Below are positions 46,442 through 57,049 of a stretch of 64,000 bases of DNA, in pieces (the first letter of the stretch is position 1; every line of letters begins with the position of its first letter). The DNA comes from Streptomyces buecherae (GTDB lineage: Bacteria > Actinomycetota > Actinomycetes > Streptomycetales > Streptomycetaceae). The stretch spans positions 3,374,501-3,438,500 of the forward strand of contig NZ_CP060404.1 in the NCBI RefSeq assembly GCF_014295035.1. Direction: 5' to 3'. Position numbers and translations under genes: made by a program. The notes beneath the pieces are model-generated. The model searched no databases. It saw only the letters and a program-made list of their open reading frames with translations, and had not been told where the DNA came from.

Positions 46442-47134
46442 CTACTGCTCGGCGAGGGCTCTCAGCCGGCTCAGCGCGCGGTGCTGGGCGACCCGGACCG
46501 CGCCCGGCGACATGCCGAGCACCTGCCCGGTCTCCTCCGCGGTCAGGCCGACCGCGACCCGCAGCAGGACCAGCTCGCGCTGGTGCTCGGGGAGGTTGGC
46601 CAGCAGCTTCTTGGCCCAGGCGGCGTCGCTGCTGAGCAGGGCGCGCTCCTCGGGGCCGAGCGAGTCGTCGGGCTGCTCGGGCATCTCGTCGGAGGGCACG
46701 GCCGTGCTGCCGGGGCGGCGCATCGCGGCCCGCTGGAGATCGGCCACCTTGTGCGCGGCGATGGCGACGACGAACGCCTCGAAGGGCTTGCCCGTGTCGC
46801 GGTAGCGCGGCAGCGCGCACAGCACCGCGAGGCAGACTTCCTGCGCCAGGTCGTCCACGAAGTGCCGGGCGTCGCCCGGCAGCCGGGACAGCTTCCTGCG
46901 GCAGTACCGCAGGGCGAGTGGGTGCACGAGGGCGAGGAGGTCGTGGGTGGCCCGATCGTCGCCCGCGGTGGCGCGGCGGACGAGGGTTCCGATGTCGCCA
47001 GGGCCCGCGGCCACGGCCGACCCTGGCTTCTCGTCGTCACGCATCGGTCCATGGTGCCTTGGCGCCGCGACTTCCGTGGCACCGCGCCCGTGGTTGTACG
47101 TCGAAGCGTTATAAGCGGGAGCGTTCGCACTCAC
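46442..47134 (-). CDS. shbA: ECF sigma factor, ShbA-type
   Basis: 230 residues from GTG 47134, which has GGGGAGGG at good distance; an ATG at 47044 is a shorter alternative with a poor site. Region 2 reads [20 protein letters not shown] and [20 protein letters not shown]; region 4 reads [43 protein letters not shown] sigma factors direct RNA polymerase to specific promoters; ShbA in Streptomyces drives the principal sigma gene hrdB. The assignment rests on the shbA-guaB-guaB3 and bldM-whiD context, which matches S. coelicolor. No anti-sigma gene is adjacent. Confidence 0.85.
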   Translation of the reverse strand: MSANAPAYNASTYNHGRGATEVAAPRHHGPMRDDEKPGSAVAAGPGDIGTLVRRATAGDDRATHDLLALVHPLALRYCRRKLSRLPGDARHFVDDLAQEVCLAVLCALPRYRDTGKPFEAFVVAIAAHKVADLQRAAMRRPGSTAVPSDEMPEQPDDSLGPEERALLSSDAAWAKKLLANLPEHQRELVLLRVAVGLTAEETGQVLGMSPGAVRVAQHRALSRLRALAEQ

Positions 47135-47486
47135 CTCGCGCGCCCTCCCCTCACGCCTGCCCAAGCCGTCCCCGAGGAACTCCATGCCTCAAGGATGCGG
47201 CAGCGCGGGCCGAACTGACACAAGCGACTGCCGCATCCGCCGCCCAGCACGCGGCCGGCTCGCCCACGGCGGTGGCCTCTTCGCTGGTCACGCGCGTGCG
47301 GAAGGTGACGTACGACCCACTCAAATCGGTTCCGGAGGCGTTCGTTCCCGCCGCCCCCGCCCACCGCGCGGCGGACGGGGCGCGTCACGCCGCCACCACG
47401 CCCCACGGGGCGACGCGGGCGGTCAGCGGCACCGTCAGCGTCGTCCACCCAGCGAGCGGGAGGCAGGCGATCCATGGCGAGGGGCC
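47135..47486. other. intergenic region between bldM and shbA, 352 bp
   Basis: Both neighbours are leftward, so this gap holds the bldM 3' end and the shbA promoter. No distinctive hairpin or small gene is visible. The region contains AT-richer sequence near 47305-47345. Confidence 0.4.
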
Positions 47487-48098
47487 CTAGCGGACCAGAC
47501 CCCAGCGGAAGCCCAGCGCGACGGCGTGGGCCCGGTCCGAGGCGCCGAGCTTCTTGAACAGCCGCCTCGCGTGCGTCTTCACCGTGTCCTCGGAGAGGAA
47601 CAGCTCCCGGCCGATCTCGGCGTTCGAGCGGCCGTGGCTCATGCCCTCCAGGACCTGGATCTCGCGCGCCGTGAGCGTGGGCGCCGCGCCCATCTCGGCC
47701 GAGCGCAGCCGGCGCGGGGCCAGCCGCCAGGTCGGGTCGGCGAGCGCCTGCGTCACGGTGGCCCGCAACTCGGCGCGCGAGGCGTCCTTGTGCAGATAGC
47801 CGCGGGCGCCGGCGGCGACCGCGAGGGCCACGCCGTCCAGGTCCTCGGCGACCGTCAGCATGATGATCCGGGCACCGGGGTCGGCGGACAGCAGGCGGCG
47901 CACGGTCTCCACGCCACCGAGTCCCGGCATCCGTACGTCCATCAGAATCAGGTCCGAGCGGTCGGCGCCCCAGCGGCGGAGGACTTCCTCGCCGTTGGCC
48001 GCAGTCGTCACGCGCTCGACGCCGGGCACGGTCGCCACCGCGCGGCGCAGCGCCTCTCGGGCAAGCGGGGAGTCGTCGCAAACGAGGACGGAAGTCAT
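47487..48098 (-). CDS. bldM: orphan response regulator BldM
   Basis: 203 residues from ATG 48098, the length of BldM. The receiver domain has D8-D9, D54 in LILMDVRMPG, Thr in MLTVAED and Lys in GYLHKDAS; the C-terminal LuxR/GerE helix-turn-helix is LTAREIQVLEGMSHGRSNAE, IGRELFLSEDTVKTHARRLF. BldM is a developmental regulator in Streptomyces that binds target promoters as a homodimer (early genes) or with WhiI (late sporulation genes); phosphorylation of D54 seems not to be required. It is divergent from whiD across 379 bp, matching the known arrangement. Confidence 0.95.
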   Translation of the reverse strand: MTSVLVCDDSPLAREALRRAVATVPGVERVTTAANGEEVLRRWGADRSDLILMDVRMPGLGGVETVRRLLSADPGARIIMLTVAEDLDGVALAVAAGARGYLHKDASRAELRATVTQALADPTWRLAPRRLRSAEMGAAPTLTAREIQVLEGMSHGRSNAEIGRELFLSEDTVKTHARRLFKKLGASDRAHAVALGFRWGLVR

Positions 48099-48477
48099 GG
48101 CCGCCCTCCGGAGCTGATGCGCGTCACCTTGAGCCTCCAGGCTGGGTACTTTTCGTCACCTGAGCGGTCGATCCGTCGGACATCTGCCCGAGCGCTTCAT
48201 TCATCAACCGCCTCGCACTCTCAACGACGGTCACCCGAAAGAGTTACGGGGTGAGAGGGCCACCTTCGGCACGCTCCGTGAGGGGAGGAACACGTTCCGA
48301 ACCGCGAGCCGCAGGCCGCGCCTCCTTCGGATCCTTTGCCCTATTTGGTGGCTTTTACTTCATTTCGGCGGCGTCTATGGCTAGATTCGCAATGAGTCAT
48401 ATTTACATCTGCTTACACAGCAGATGCGCGACCACGCGACACCCCGTCCGCATCAGATCGCCTGCAAGGGGATAGCA
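48099..48477. other. bldM-whiD divergent promoter region
   Basis: 379 bp containing the leftward bldM and rightward whiD promoters. The whiD side is AT-rich (48340-48425). Both genes are developmentally controlled in Streptomyces; individual -35/-10 elements could not be assigned with confidence. Confidence 0.5.
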
Positions 48478-48792
48478 ATGGCAGATTTCTCCCGCCTTCC
48501 CGGACCCAACGCCGACCTGTGGGACTGGCAGTTGCTGGCCGCGTGCCGGGGGGTCGACAGCTCGCTCTTCTTCCACCCCGAGGGCGAGCGCGGCGCGGCG
48601 CGCAGCGCGCGTGAGACCTCGGCCAAGGAGGTGTGCATGCGGTGCCCGGTGCGCGCCGAGTGCGCGGCCCACGCGCTCGCCGTGCGGGAGCCGTACGGCG
48701 TGTGGGGCGGCCTGACGGAGGACGAGCGCGAGGAACTGATGGGGCGCGCGCGCCACCGGGCGATCGCCGCCGCCACCCCGTCGGCGAGCTGA
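48478..48792 (+). CDS. whiD: Wbl family iron-sulfur regulator WhiD
   Basis: 104 residues from ATG 48478 with AAGGGGAT upstream. The four cluster ligands are C23, C53, C56 and C62 (C-x29-C-x2-C-x5-C), followed by the Wbl turn GVWGG at 74-78 and a basic C-terminus. WhiD binds an oxygen- and NO-sensitive [4Fe-4S] cluster and acts with the principal sigma factor in late sporulation. The first 75 residues match my memory of S. coelicolor WhiD closely. Opposite orientation to bldM. Confidence 0.95.
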   Translation: MADFSRLPGPNADLWDWQLLAACRGVDSSLFFHPEGERGAARSARETSAKEVCMRCPVRAECAAHALAVREPYGVWGGLTEDEREELMGRARHRAIAAATPSAS

Positions 48793-49011
48793 CGCCCCGC
48801 TCCGATCAGCAGAAACGTTTCTCCTGCCTGTGGGTCACCCCGAGCCTTTCCGGCCCGTCGGCCGCACCGCAACCCCCGCCGTACCGCATGAGCTGACCGC
48901 CGCACCGGCGGCCCACTTCCCACCCGTTTGGCGGAGCGCGGCGCGAGCAATGTGCGCGGGCGCGAACCCCGCTGACGCGTCGGCGGAGCGCGACCGAGGC
49001 GGGGCCCCGGT

Positions 49012-50097
49012 TCAGCGGGCGGCGTGCCGCGCGTCCGGCCGGCCGGACGCGGACCGTGCCGTGGCGACGGCGGCGACGGCGTCGGCCGTGGGGTCGGGTA
49101 CGGCGTCGAGTGCGATGTCGGGGGCCGCGTCGGCAACGGCCGGGTCGGCGGTGGCGGCGGGCCGCGGCGGGTGGCCGACGGCGCGTCGGGAGGCGAGTTC
49201 CAGTCGGTCCAGGGTGGCCGCCACGGCCGGGACACGCGTCAGGTCGGGCAGCGTGAGCGCCACCACCTCGCGGTGCACGGCGGGCTCGACGCGCACCGTA
49301 CGCACCCCCTTCGTCCGCACCGACTCCAGCGCCAGTTCGGGCAGCACCGCGACGCCCAGGCCCGCGCCGACCAGGCCGACCACGGCCGGGTAGTCGTCGG
49401 TGGCGAAGTCGATGCGGGGCGTGAAGCCCGCCTCCTCGCAGACCTCGACCAGGTGCCGGCGGCAGCGCGGACAGCCCGCGATCCACGGTTCCTCGGCCAG
49501 TTCCGCGATCCCCACCACCCGCGCCTCGGCGAACCGGTGCCCCTCGGGGACCAGGCCGATCAGCCGGTCGGTCAGCAGCGGGCGTACCGCCAGGTCGCTC
49601 CACTCGGCCGCGTCCCGCGGGGTGCCGGCCGCGCCGCCGACCCCCGGATAGCGGAAGGCCAGCGCGATCTCGCACTCGCCCGCCCGCAGCAGTTCCACCG
49701 AGCGCGGCGGCTCGGCGTCCACCAGCGAGACCTCGGTGCCCGGGTGGGCCGCGCGCAGCTCGGCCAGGGCGGTGGGCACCAGCGCGGAGCTGCCGCTCGG
49801 GAAGGAGACCAGCCGCACCCGGCCCGCGCGAAGCCCGGCGATGGCGGCCACCTCCTCCTCGGCGGCGGTCAGCCCGGCCAGGATGCCGACCGCGTGCCGC
49901 AGCAGGGCGCGGCCCGCCTCGGTCAGCCGGATCTCGCGGCCCGTACGGACCAGCAACGCGGTGCCCGCGGCCTGCTCCAGGGCCTTCATCTGCTGGCTGA
50001 CCGCCGGCTGCGTACAGCCCAGGTCGCGCGCCGCCGCGGAGAAGGAACCGGTGGAGTCCACCGCGCGCAGCACTCGGAGGTGACGGGCCTCGATCAT
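49012..50097 (-). CDS. LysR family transcriptional regulator
   Basis: 361 residues from ATG 50097. The winged helix is textbook LysR: MIEARHLRVLRAVDSTGSFS, AAARDLGCTQPAVSQQMKAL, EQAAGTALLVRTGREIRLTE. The co-inducer domain (about residues 92-295) follows, and then an Ala/Asp/Pro-rich tail of about 60 residues not seen in typical members. A C-x-x-C pair (GCPRCRRH) in the effector domain is notable. It is divergent from the MOSC-domain gene with a 79-bp gap, so that gene is the likely target. Confidence 0.9.
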   Translation of the reverse strand: MIEARHLRVLRAVDSTGSFSAAARDLGCTQPAVSQQMKALEQAAGTALLVRTGREIRLTEAGRALLRHAVGILAGLTAAEEEVAAIAGLRAGRVRLVSFPSGSSALVPTALAELRAAHPGTEVSLVDAEPPRSVELLRAGECEIALAFRYPGVGGAAGTPRDAAEWSDLAVRPLLTDRLIGLVPEGHRFAEARVVGIAELAEEPWIAGCPRCRRHLVEVCEEAGFTPRIDFATDDYPAVVGLVGAGLGVAVLPELALESVRTKGVRTVRVEPAVHREVVALTLPDLTRVPAVAATLDRLELASRRAVGHPPRPAATADPAVADAAPDIALDAVPDPTADAVAAVATARSASGRPDARHAAR

Positions 50098-50176
50098 GCT
50101 TCGAGCATAAGGGACCCTTGGGGGGAAACGTAAAATTTCGCTCGACGCTTTGGGGGCGGGTCGCTACCGTGCGGGC

Positions 50177-50851
50177 ATGTACGTGCTCTCACTGAACCTC
50201 GGCCGCCCGGAGCGCTCCGCGCACACCGACGCCGAGCACACCGGTATCGACAAGCGGCCCGTCACGGGCCCGGTGGCCGTCAGCGCCCCCGGGCCCAAGG
50301 GCGTCGGGGCCAGCGGGTTGGCCGGGGACGCCGTCTGCGACATCCGCCACCACGGCGGCGACGACCAGGCGGTCTACGCGTACGCGCGCGAGGACCTCGA
50401 CATGTGGGAGGGCGAGTTGGGCCGCGCGCTGCCCAGCGGCGTCTTCGGCGAGAACCTCACCACCAGCGGGCTCGACGTCAACGGCGCGCTGATCGGGGAG
50501 CGTTGGCGGATCGGGCGCTCGCTGCTGCTCGAGGTGACCTCGCCGCGCACGCCCTGCCGCACCTTCGCGGGCTTCCTCGGCGAGCAGCGCTGGGTGAAGC
50601 GGTTCACGCAGGCCAGGTTGCCCGGCGCGTACCTGCGCGTCATCGAGCCGGGCGAGATCAGCGCCGGGGACCCGATCGAGATCGCGTACCGGCCCGAGCA
50701 CGAGGTGAGCGTCGCCTTCCTGTTCCGCGCCAGCTCCGGCGAACCCGACCTGTGGCCACGGGTGTTGGCGGCCGGGCGGGCGCTGCACCCGGAGGCGTAC
50801 GAGAAGGCGCTGCGGCGCGCGGAGGCGGGTGCGCGCCGCGAGAGTTCCTAG
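50177..50851 (+). CDS. MOSC domain protein (YiiM-like)
   Basis: 224 residues from ATG 50177. The MOSC fold shows CDIRHHGGDDQAVYAYAREDL, GVFGENLTTSGLDVNGALIG and TSPRTPCRTFAGFLG with the conserved Cys (about 127) and basic residues that bind molybdenum cofactor or hydroxylaminopurine-type substrates. YiiM-like proteins detoxify N-hydroxylated compounds using Moco. The start is chosen for MYVLSLNLG, typical of the family; RBS is weak. Divergent from the LysR regulator. Confidence 0.88.
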   Translation: MYVLSLNLGRPERSAHTDAEHTGIDKRPVTGPVAVSAPGPKGVGASGLAGDAVCDIRHHGGDDQAVYAYAREDLDMWEGELGRALPSGVFGENLTTSGLDVNGALIGERWRIGRSLLLEVTSPRTPCRTFAGFLGEQRWVKRFTQARLPGAYLRVIEPGEISAGDPIEIAYRPEHEVSVAFLFRASSGEPDLWPRVLAAGRALHPEAYEKALRRAEAGARRESS

Positions 50852-50957
50852 TTCGTCCCGCTCGGCCCGGATGGCGGCGCGCCGCGCGGCCGTGGCGCGG
50901 CACTGACCAGGGGCGTCCGTGCTCGCCGTCGCGCCGGGGCCGGATAGCGTGCCCCGT

Positions 50958-51761
50958 ATGACGACTGCACTGATCACGGGAGCGACGGCGGGCATCGGCG
51001 CGGCGTTCGCGCGGCGGCTGGCCGCACAGGGAACCGCGCAGGCCAAGGGGCACGGGGCCGGGCACAACCTGGTACTGGTGGCGCGCGACGCGGGGCGGCT
51101 GCGGGAGCAGGCGGCGGAGTTGCACGACCGGCACGGCGTGGAGGTCGAGGTGATCTCCGCCGACCTGTCCGACGAGGCGGGCATCGCGGCCGTCGAGGAG
51201 CGGCTCGGGGACCGCGCGCGCCCGGTCGACCTGCTGGTCAACAACGCCGGGTTCGGCAACAAGGGCCAGTTCCTGGACGTCCCGGTGGCGGACGAGCTGA
51301 CGATGCTGAAGGTGCACTGCGAGGCCGTGTTGCGGCTGACCATGGCGGCCGTGGCGCCGATGCGCGAGCGGGGTCGCGGCGGGGTGGTGAACGTGGCCTC
51401 GGTGGCGGCGTTCGTGCCGCGCGGCACGTACGGGGCGAGCAAGGCGTGGGTCGTGCAGTTCACCCAGGGCGCGGCCCACGACCTGGGCGACTCGGGGGTG
51501 CGGCTGATGGCGCTGTGCCCGGGGTTCGTGCGGACGGAGTTCCACCAGCGGGCCGGGATGGACACCGGCAACATTCCCGGCTGGATGTGGCTGGACGCGG
51601 ACCGGCTGGTGGACGCGGCACTCAAGGACCTGGCGCGCGGCAAGTCGCTGTCGGTGCCCGACCCCCGGTACAAGGCCCTGACCGGCCTGGCCAGGCTCGC
51701 GCCCCGCGCCGCGCTGGCCCGCGCCTCCTCCGGGACCGGCCGCCGCTACGGGCCGCGCTGA
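50958..51761 (+). CDS. short-chain dehydrogenase/reductase
   Basis: 267 residues from ATG 50958. Cofactor motif TGATAGIG (7-14), NNAG (95-98), and the catalytic set S148, Y158, K162 (YGASK) are all present, so it is a complete classical SDR using NAD(P)H. An insertion of about 10 residues (AQAKGHGAGH) after the first helix is unusual. Substrate unknown. It is a single rightward gene converging on groEL. Confidence 0.9.
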   Translation: MTTALITGATAGIGAAFARRLAAQGTAQAKGHGAGHNLVLVARDAGRLREQAAELHDRHGVEVEVISADLSDEAGIAAVEERLGDRARPVDLLVNNAGFGNKGQFLDVPVADELTMLKVHCEAVLRLTMAAVAPMRERGRGGVVNVASVAAFVPRGTYGASKAWVVQFTQGAAHDLGDSGVRLMALCPGFVRTEFHQRAGMDTGNIPGWMWLDADRLVDAALKDLARGKSLSVPDPRYKALTGLARLAPRAALARASSGTGRRYGPR

Positions 51762-51997
51762 CCCCTGTCCCGGATTCTTCAACCGGTCGCGTACGTAAGC
51801 GAGTTGGCGCCTGCCCTCGCACGACCCGTACGCCTCGTACACCCCGTACGCCTCGTACGGGCACGCGGCCCCCGCCGATTGCCGTCCGGCACGGCGCGCC
51901 CCGCGCGCGGCCGGATGTCAGGGCCATGTCCAGCGGTGGCCCGCTCCGGCCGGCCCGGGCCTGGGCGCGGAGCCGGGACCGGGCCGACGCGCCGAGA

Positions 51998-52027
51998 CCC
52001 GGCGTTCCCCCTGAGGGGAGCGCCGGG
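51998..52027. terminator. terminator hairpin of groEL1
   Basis: A 13-bp stem (51998-52010 with 52015-52027, one G-T pair) with the 4-base loop CTGA lies about 30 bases downstream of the groEL stop codon. Confidence 0.85.
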
Positions 52028-52057
52028 CCTCGTCGGTGGTGCTGGCTGATCCGGGGA

Positions 52058-53692
<1,635 letters not shown>

Positions 53693-53712
53693 CTAGAGTC
53701 CTCTCCAGAGAA

Positions 53713-53760
53713 CTGCGCCCCGGACGCCCGGTTGTTCAGACACGGGTGGCCGGGGCGCAG
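53713..53760. promoter_or_regulatory. long stem-loop in groES-groEL spacer
   Basis: CTGCGCCCCGG (53713-53723) pairs perfectly with 53750-53760 across a 26-base loop that can itself form a small inner stem. It lies between the groES stop and groEL start in the shared transcript and could attenuate transcription or direct mRNA processing. Confidence 0.65.
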
Positions 53761-53780
53761 ATCACGTAAAACTGGGTGAA

Positions 53781-54089
53781 TTACTTCTCGATGATCGCGA
53801 GCACGTCGCGAGCCGAGAGGACGAGGTACTCCTCGCCGTTGTACTTCACCTCGGTGCCGCCGTACTTGCTGTACAGCACGACGTCGCCGACGGAAACGTC
53901 GAGCGGAAGACGGTTGCCGTCCTCGAAGCGGCCCGGGCCCACGGCCAGGACGACGCCCTCCTGGGGCTTCTCCTTAGCGGTGTCCGGAATGACCAGGCCC
54001 GAGGCCGTGGTCTGCTCGGCGTCGAGCGGCTGGACCACGATGCGGTCCTCAAGCGGCTTGATGGCAACCTTGGAGCTGGCGGTCGTCAC
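53781..54089 (-). CDS. groES: co-chaperonin GroES
   Basis: 102 residues from ATG 54089. The fold is clear: [20 protein letters not shown], the mobile loop [20 protein letters not shown], and [20 protein letters not shown]. It caps GroEL during folding. First gene of the operon, 94 bp upstream of groEL1, behind a promoter overlapped by a CIRCE element. Confidence 0.97.
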   Translation of the reverse strand: MTTASSKVAIKPLEDRIVVQPLDAEQTTASGLVIPDTAKEKPQEGVVLAVGPGRFEDGNRLPLDVSVGDVVLYSKYGGTEVKYNGEEYLVLSARDVLAIIEK

Positions 54090-54189
54090 GATCCGACCTC
54101 CCCCTTCGGAGATCTCACGGGGTTAACTGTCTGAGGTGGCGACCTGGTAGATCCGTCGTCGCGGGTGCCGGATCTGCCCGTCGCTGTGT

Positions 54190-54216
54190 TTGGCACTCCG
54201 CGATGTGGAGTGCCAG
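54190..54216. promoter_or_regulatory. CIRCE element 1 (HrcA operator)
   Basis: TTGGCACTC (54190-54198), nine spacer bases, then GAGTGCCAG (54208-54216), a near match to the TTAGCACTC-N9-GAGTGCTAA consensus. Located 101 bases upstream of groES. Confidence 0.9.
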
Positions 54217-54221
54217 CCCTG

Positions 54222-54250
54222 AGACTAGGACGCGGTTAGCACTCGGTCAA
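54222..54250 (-). promoter_or_regulatory. groES-groEL promoter
   Basis: On the minus strand TTGACC (54250-54245) and TAGTCT (54227-54222) are spaced by 17 bases. The -35 lies within the spacer of CIRCE element 2 and CIRCE element 1 lies just downstream of the -10, so HrcA binding should block transcription. Confidence 0.75.
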
Positions 54251-54262
54251 GCGGAGTGCCAA
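54236..54262. promoter_or_regulatory. CIRCE element 2 (HrcA operator)
   Basis: TTAGCACTC (54236-54244), nine spacer bases, GAGTGCCAA (54254-54262): one mismatch from the consensus. It overlaps the -35 of the groES promoter. Confidence 0.92.
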
Positions 54263-54389
54263 CGCGGCGCCGCTCGTCGGGCCACGTACGCGGCGTGTCG
54301 GGGGGCGCGTTCGGAGCGCGTGCCGGGCGCGTCCGACCGGGCCGCCCGCCCGCGCGCCCCGGTCGCGGGTGCGCTGCGAGAATGAGCCG

Positions 54390-55610
54390 GTGAGCGCCAC
54401 CACCCCGCCCGTCGAGACCTTCCACGCCCTGTTGACCGACGAGGGGCAGGCCCTGCTCGGCGCGCTGCGCGACCTCGACCCGGCCGCCGAGCTGACCGCC
54501 GCCACCCGGCTGCGCCGCGATCACCCGGCCGAGCTGGTCTCCGCCGCGATCGGCCAGGCGCGGCTGCGCCAGCGGGCGGCGGCGAAGTTCGGCGCGGCCG
54601 ACGCGTACCGGATGTACTTCACGCCCGACGGCGTCGAGCAGGCCACCCGCGCCACCGTGGCCGCGCACCGGGCGGAACGGTTCGCGGCCCTCGGGGCGCA
54701 CCGACTGGCCGACCTGTGCTGCGGCGTCGGCGGCGACGCGATCGCGCTGGCGCGCGCCGGCGTGCGGGTGCTCGCCGTCGACCGCTCCCCGCTGACCTGC
54801 GCCGTCGCCCGCGCCAACGCGGCGGCGCTTGGCCTCGCCGACCTGATCGAGGTGCGCTGCGCCGACGTCGCCGACGTGGACACCGCCGGTCACGACGCGG
54901 TGTTCGTCGACCCCGCCCGGCGCGCCACCGGACGGGGCGGCTCCACGACCGGCGGCCGGGGCCGCATCTTCGACCCCGAGGCGTACTCGCCGCCGCTGTC
55001 CTGGGCCGTCGGCGCCGCCCGCGCCGTCCCGTACGCCGCGCTGAAGGTCGCGCCCGGCGTGCCGCACGAGGCGATCCCACGGGACGCCGAGGCGGAGTGG
55101 ATCTCGGACGGCGGGGACGTGAAGGAGGCCGTGCTGTGGTTCGGCACGGCCCCGGGCGCCCGCCGCGCGACCCTGCTGCCCGGCGGCGCCTCGCTGACCG
55201 GCGCGGGGCTCCCGGACCCCGAGCCGGGACCGGTGGGCCGCTGGCTGTACGAGCCGGACGGGGCGGTGATCCGGGCCCACCTGGTCGCGGACGTGGCGCA
55301 GCGGGTCGGCGGGCGGCTGATCGACCCGACGATCGCGTACGTCACCGCGGACGAGCTGGTGCCGACGCCGTACGCCAGCGCGTACGAGATCACGGACGTG
55401 CTGCCGTTCAACGTCAAACGCCTCAAGGCGCTGTTGCGCGAGCGGGAGGTCGGGGTGCTGACGGTGAAGAAGCGCGGTTCGCCGGTGACGCCCGAGGAGC
55501 TGCGCAAGAAGGTCAGGCCGCAGGGCGCGGCGTCGGCGACGGTCTTCCTGACCCGGGTGGCCGGCGCGCCCTCCATGCTGATCGGCCACCCGGCACGGCC
55601 GGCCGGGTAG
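54390..55610 (+). CDS. THUMP-like class I SAM-dependent methyltransferase
   Basis: 406 residues from GTG 54390 (VSATTPPVETFHALL). The Rossmann core has motif I ADLCCGVGGDAIALARAG (about residues 109-126), acidic VLAVDRSP, and motif IV-like HDAVFVDPARRATG (D-P-A/P-x-R), as in RNA methyltransferases of the TrmN/RlmKL and THUMP-domain-like group. The C-terminal 150 residues include RWLYEPDGAVIRAHLV and FNVKRLKALLREREVGVLTV, characteristic of this family found beside groES in Streptomyces. RNA methylation is likely; the target is unknown. It diverges from groES. Confidence 0.85.
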   Translation: MSATTPPVETFHALLTDEGQALLGALRDLDPAAELTAATRLRRDHPAELVSAAIGQARLRQRAAAKFGAADAYRMYFTPDGVEQATRATVAAHRAERFAALGAHRLADLCCGVGGDAIALARAGVRVLAVDRSPLTCAVARANAAALGLADLIEVRCADVADVDTAGHDAVFVDPARRATGRGGSTTGGRGRIFDPEAYSPPLSWAVGAARAVPYAALKVAPGVPHEAIPRDAEAEWISDGGDVKEAVLWFGTAPGARRATLLPGGASLTGAGLPDPEPGPVGRWLYEPDGAVIRAHLVADVAQRVGGRLIDPTIAYVTADELVPTPYASAYEITDVLPFNVKRLKALLREREVGVLTVKKRGSPVTPEELRKKVRPQGAASATVFLTRVAGAPSMLIGHPARPAG

Positions 55611-56023
55611 GACGGGCGGGCCCGGCGCGGGCGCGCGCGGGCACGCGCGGGCGATGGCGCGCGTTGGGCTGGGCGCCGTCGCGGGGCGTGGGCGCGCACT
55701 GGCCTGGGCGTCGTGGGCATGGGCACGCGCGTTGGCCTTGAGCAGGCGGTCTCCGGCGGGGCGGGCGCTCGTGAGGCCGGCTTACCGTCGCCGGACGCCT
55801 CGCCCGACTCACCTCGGTGGCACGTCGGTTGCTCCGGCACCGCTCGAATGTCTGGGCAACACTCCCGCACCAGGCGTATTTCCCCGCCCTGGATGCCGAA
55901 CCGCACCGTGAACCGAGCCCGGGGCGGGAGACGCTCGGTCCGCGCCGTCCGTCGGGGTCGGCGCCAAGACGGCAGGCGGTCGGGCTCGACGGGCGGCCCT
56001 CGGCACGACGAAAGGTTCCGACG
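55611..56023. other. intergenic region, 413 bp
   Basis: Between two rightward methyltransferase genes. It opens with GGGC/GCGC-rich low-complexity sequence and has an AT-richer part around 55840-55890 that may hold the promoter of the second gene. No gene is supported. Confidence 0.45.
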
Positions 56024-56869
56024 ATGAACGACACCCATGTGTCCCATGCCGAGAGCATCAGCGCGATGTACGACCAGTCCACCGAGTTCTTCCTCGCAGC
56101 GCTCGGCGGCAGCATCCACTACGGCTACTGGCCGGACGCCTCGGACAGCGGCTCCATGGTGGAAGCCTCCCGGCGCATGACCGCGTTGATGATCGAGAAA
56201 CTCGGCGCCACCGCCGGTCAGTCCGTGCTCGACATCGGCTGCGGCGCCGGGCGCCCGGCCGTCGAACTGGCGATGGCGACCGACGCCCGGGTGACGGGTG
56301 TGACGATCAGCCCGGAGCAGGTGCGGGTGGCCACCGAACTCGCCGCCCGGGAAGGGCTGGCCGAGACGGTGCGTTTCCAGCGAGCGGACGCGGTCGACCT
56401 GCCCTTCGCGGCGCGGAGCTTCGACGGCGCGTGGCTGTTCGAGTCCCTCCTGCACATGCCGGACCCGGAGCACGTGCTGCGGCAGACCGCGCGGGTGCTG
56501 CGCCCCGGCGCACGGGTGGTGATCTCCAACGTGGTGCTGCGCGGCCCGCTGTCCCCGGCGGACGAGGAGTTGCTGGCGACCTTCGGCGAGCTGGTGCGGG
56601 CCCCCTCGATCGTCCCGCTCGCCGCGTACCCGGAGTTGCTGGCGAGGAGCGGCCTGACGCTCAGGGAGTCGCTCGACATATCCGAGCACAGCGTCCGTGG
56701 CACGTACGAGAGCTGCCGGGACGCCGCCGAGAAGCTCCTCCAGACCATCGACGGGGGTGCCGCCGACCCGGCGGTCGTCGATCTCCTCCGGCGCACGAGG
56801 GACATCGCCGTCCGGTTCACGGGTGACACCCGGATCGGGTACGCGGTCCTGGTGGCCACCAGGGCGTAG
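56024..56869 (+). CDS. small-molecule SAM-dependent methyltransferase (RebM/MitM-like type)
   Basis: 281 residues from ATG 56024. The N-terminal lid sequence YDQSTEFFLAALGGSIHYGY followed by WPD is typical of natural-product and sterol/tocopherol-type methyltransferases; motif I is VLDIGCGAGRPAVELA, then VTGVTISPEQV, and motif II/III is FDGAWLFESLLHMPDPEHVL. A C-terminal acceptor region follows. Substrate unknown and no biosynthetic genes are adjacent. The 60 bp after the stop contain two copies of a TGACCACCGGCGCGT sequence. Confidence 0.85.
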   Translation: MNDTHVSHAESISAMYDQSTEFFLAALGGSIHYGYWPDASDSGSMVEASRRMTALMIEKLGATAGQSVLDIGCGAGRPAVELAMATDARVTGVTISPEQVRVATELAAREGLAETVRFQRADAVDLPFAARSFDGAWLFESLLHMPDPEHVLRQTARVLRPGARVVISNVVLRGPLSPADEELLATFGELVRAPSIVPLAAYPELLARSGLTLRESLDISEHSVRGTYESCRDAAEKLLQTIDGGAADPAVVDLLRRTRDIAVRFTGDTRIGYAVLVATRA

Positions 56870-57049
56870 CTGGCCGGTGACCACCGGCGCGTGGCGGCTG
56901 CTGACCACCGGCGCGTAGCCGGCTGCTGACCCGGGGCGTGGCCCCGGTCCGGGTGGCGGGCGGCCGGGCTCCGGCGACGTCGGGCCCCGCCCCCGGACCG
57001 GGTGGTCTGGTCAGCGGGACGGCGATGCGACGGGCGGGGACGAGGCCCG

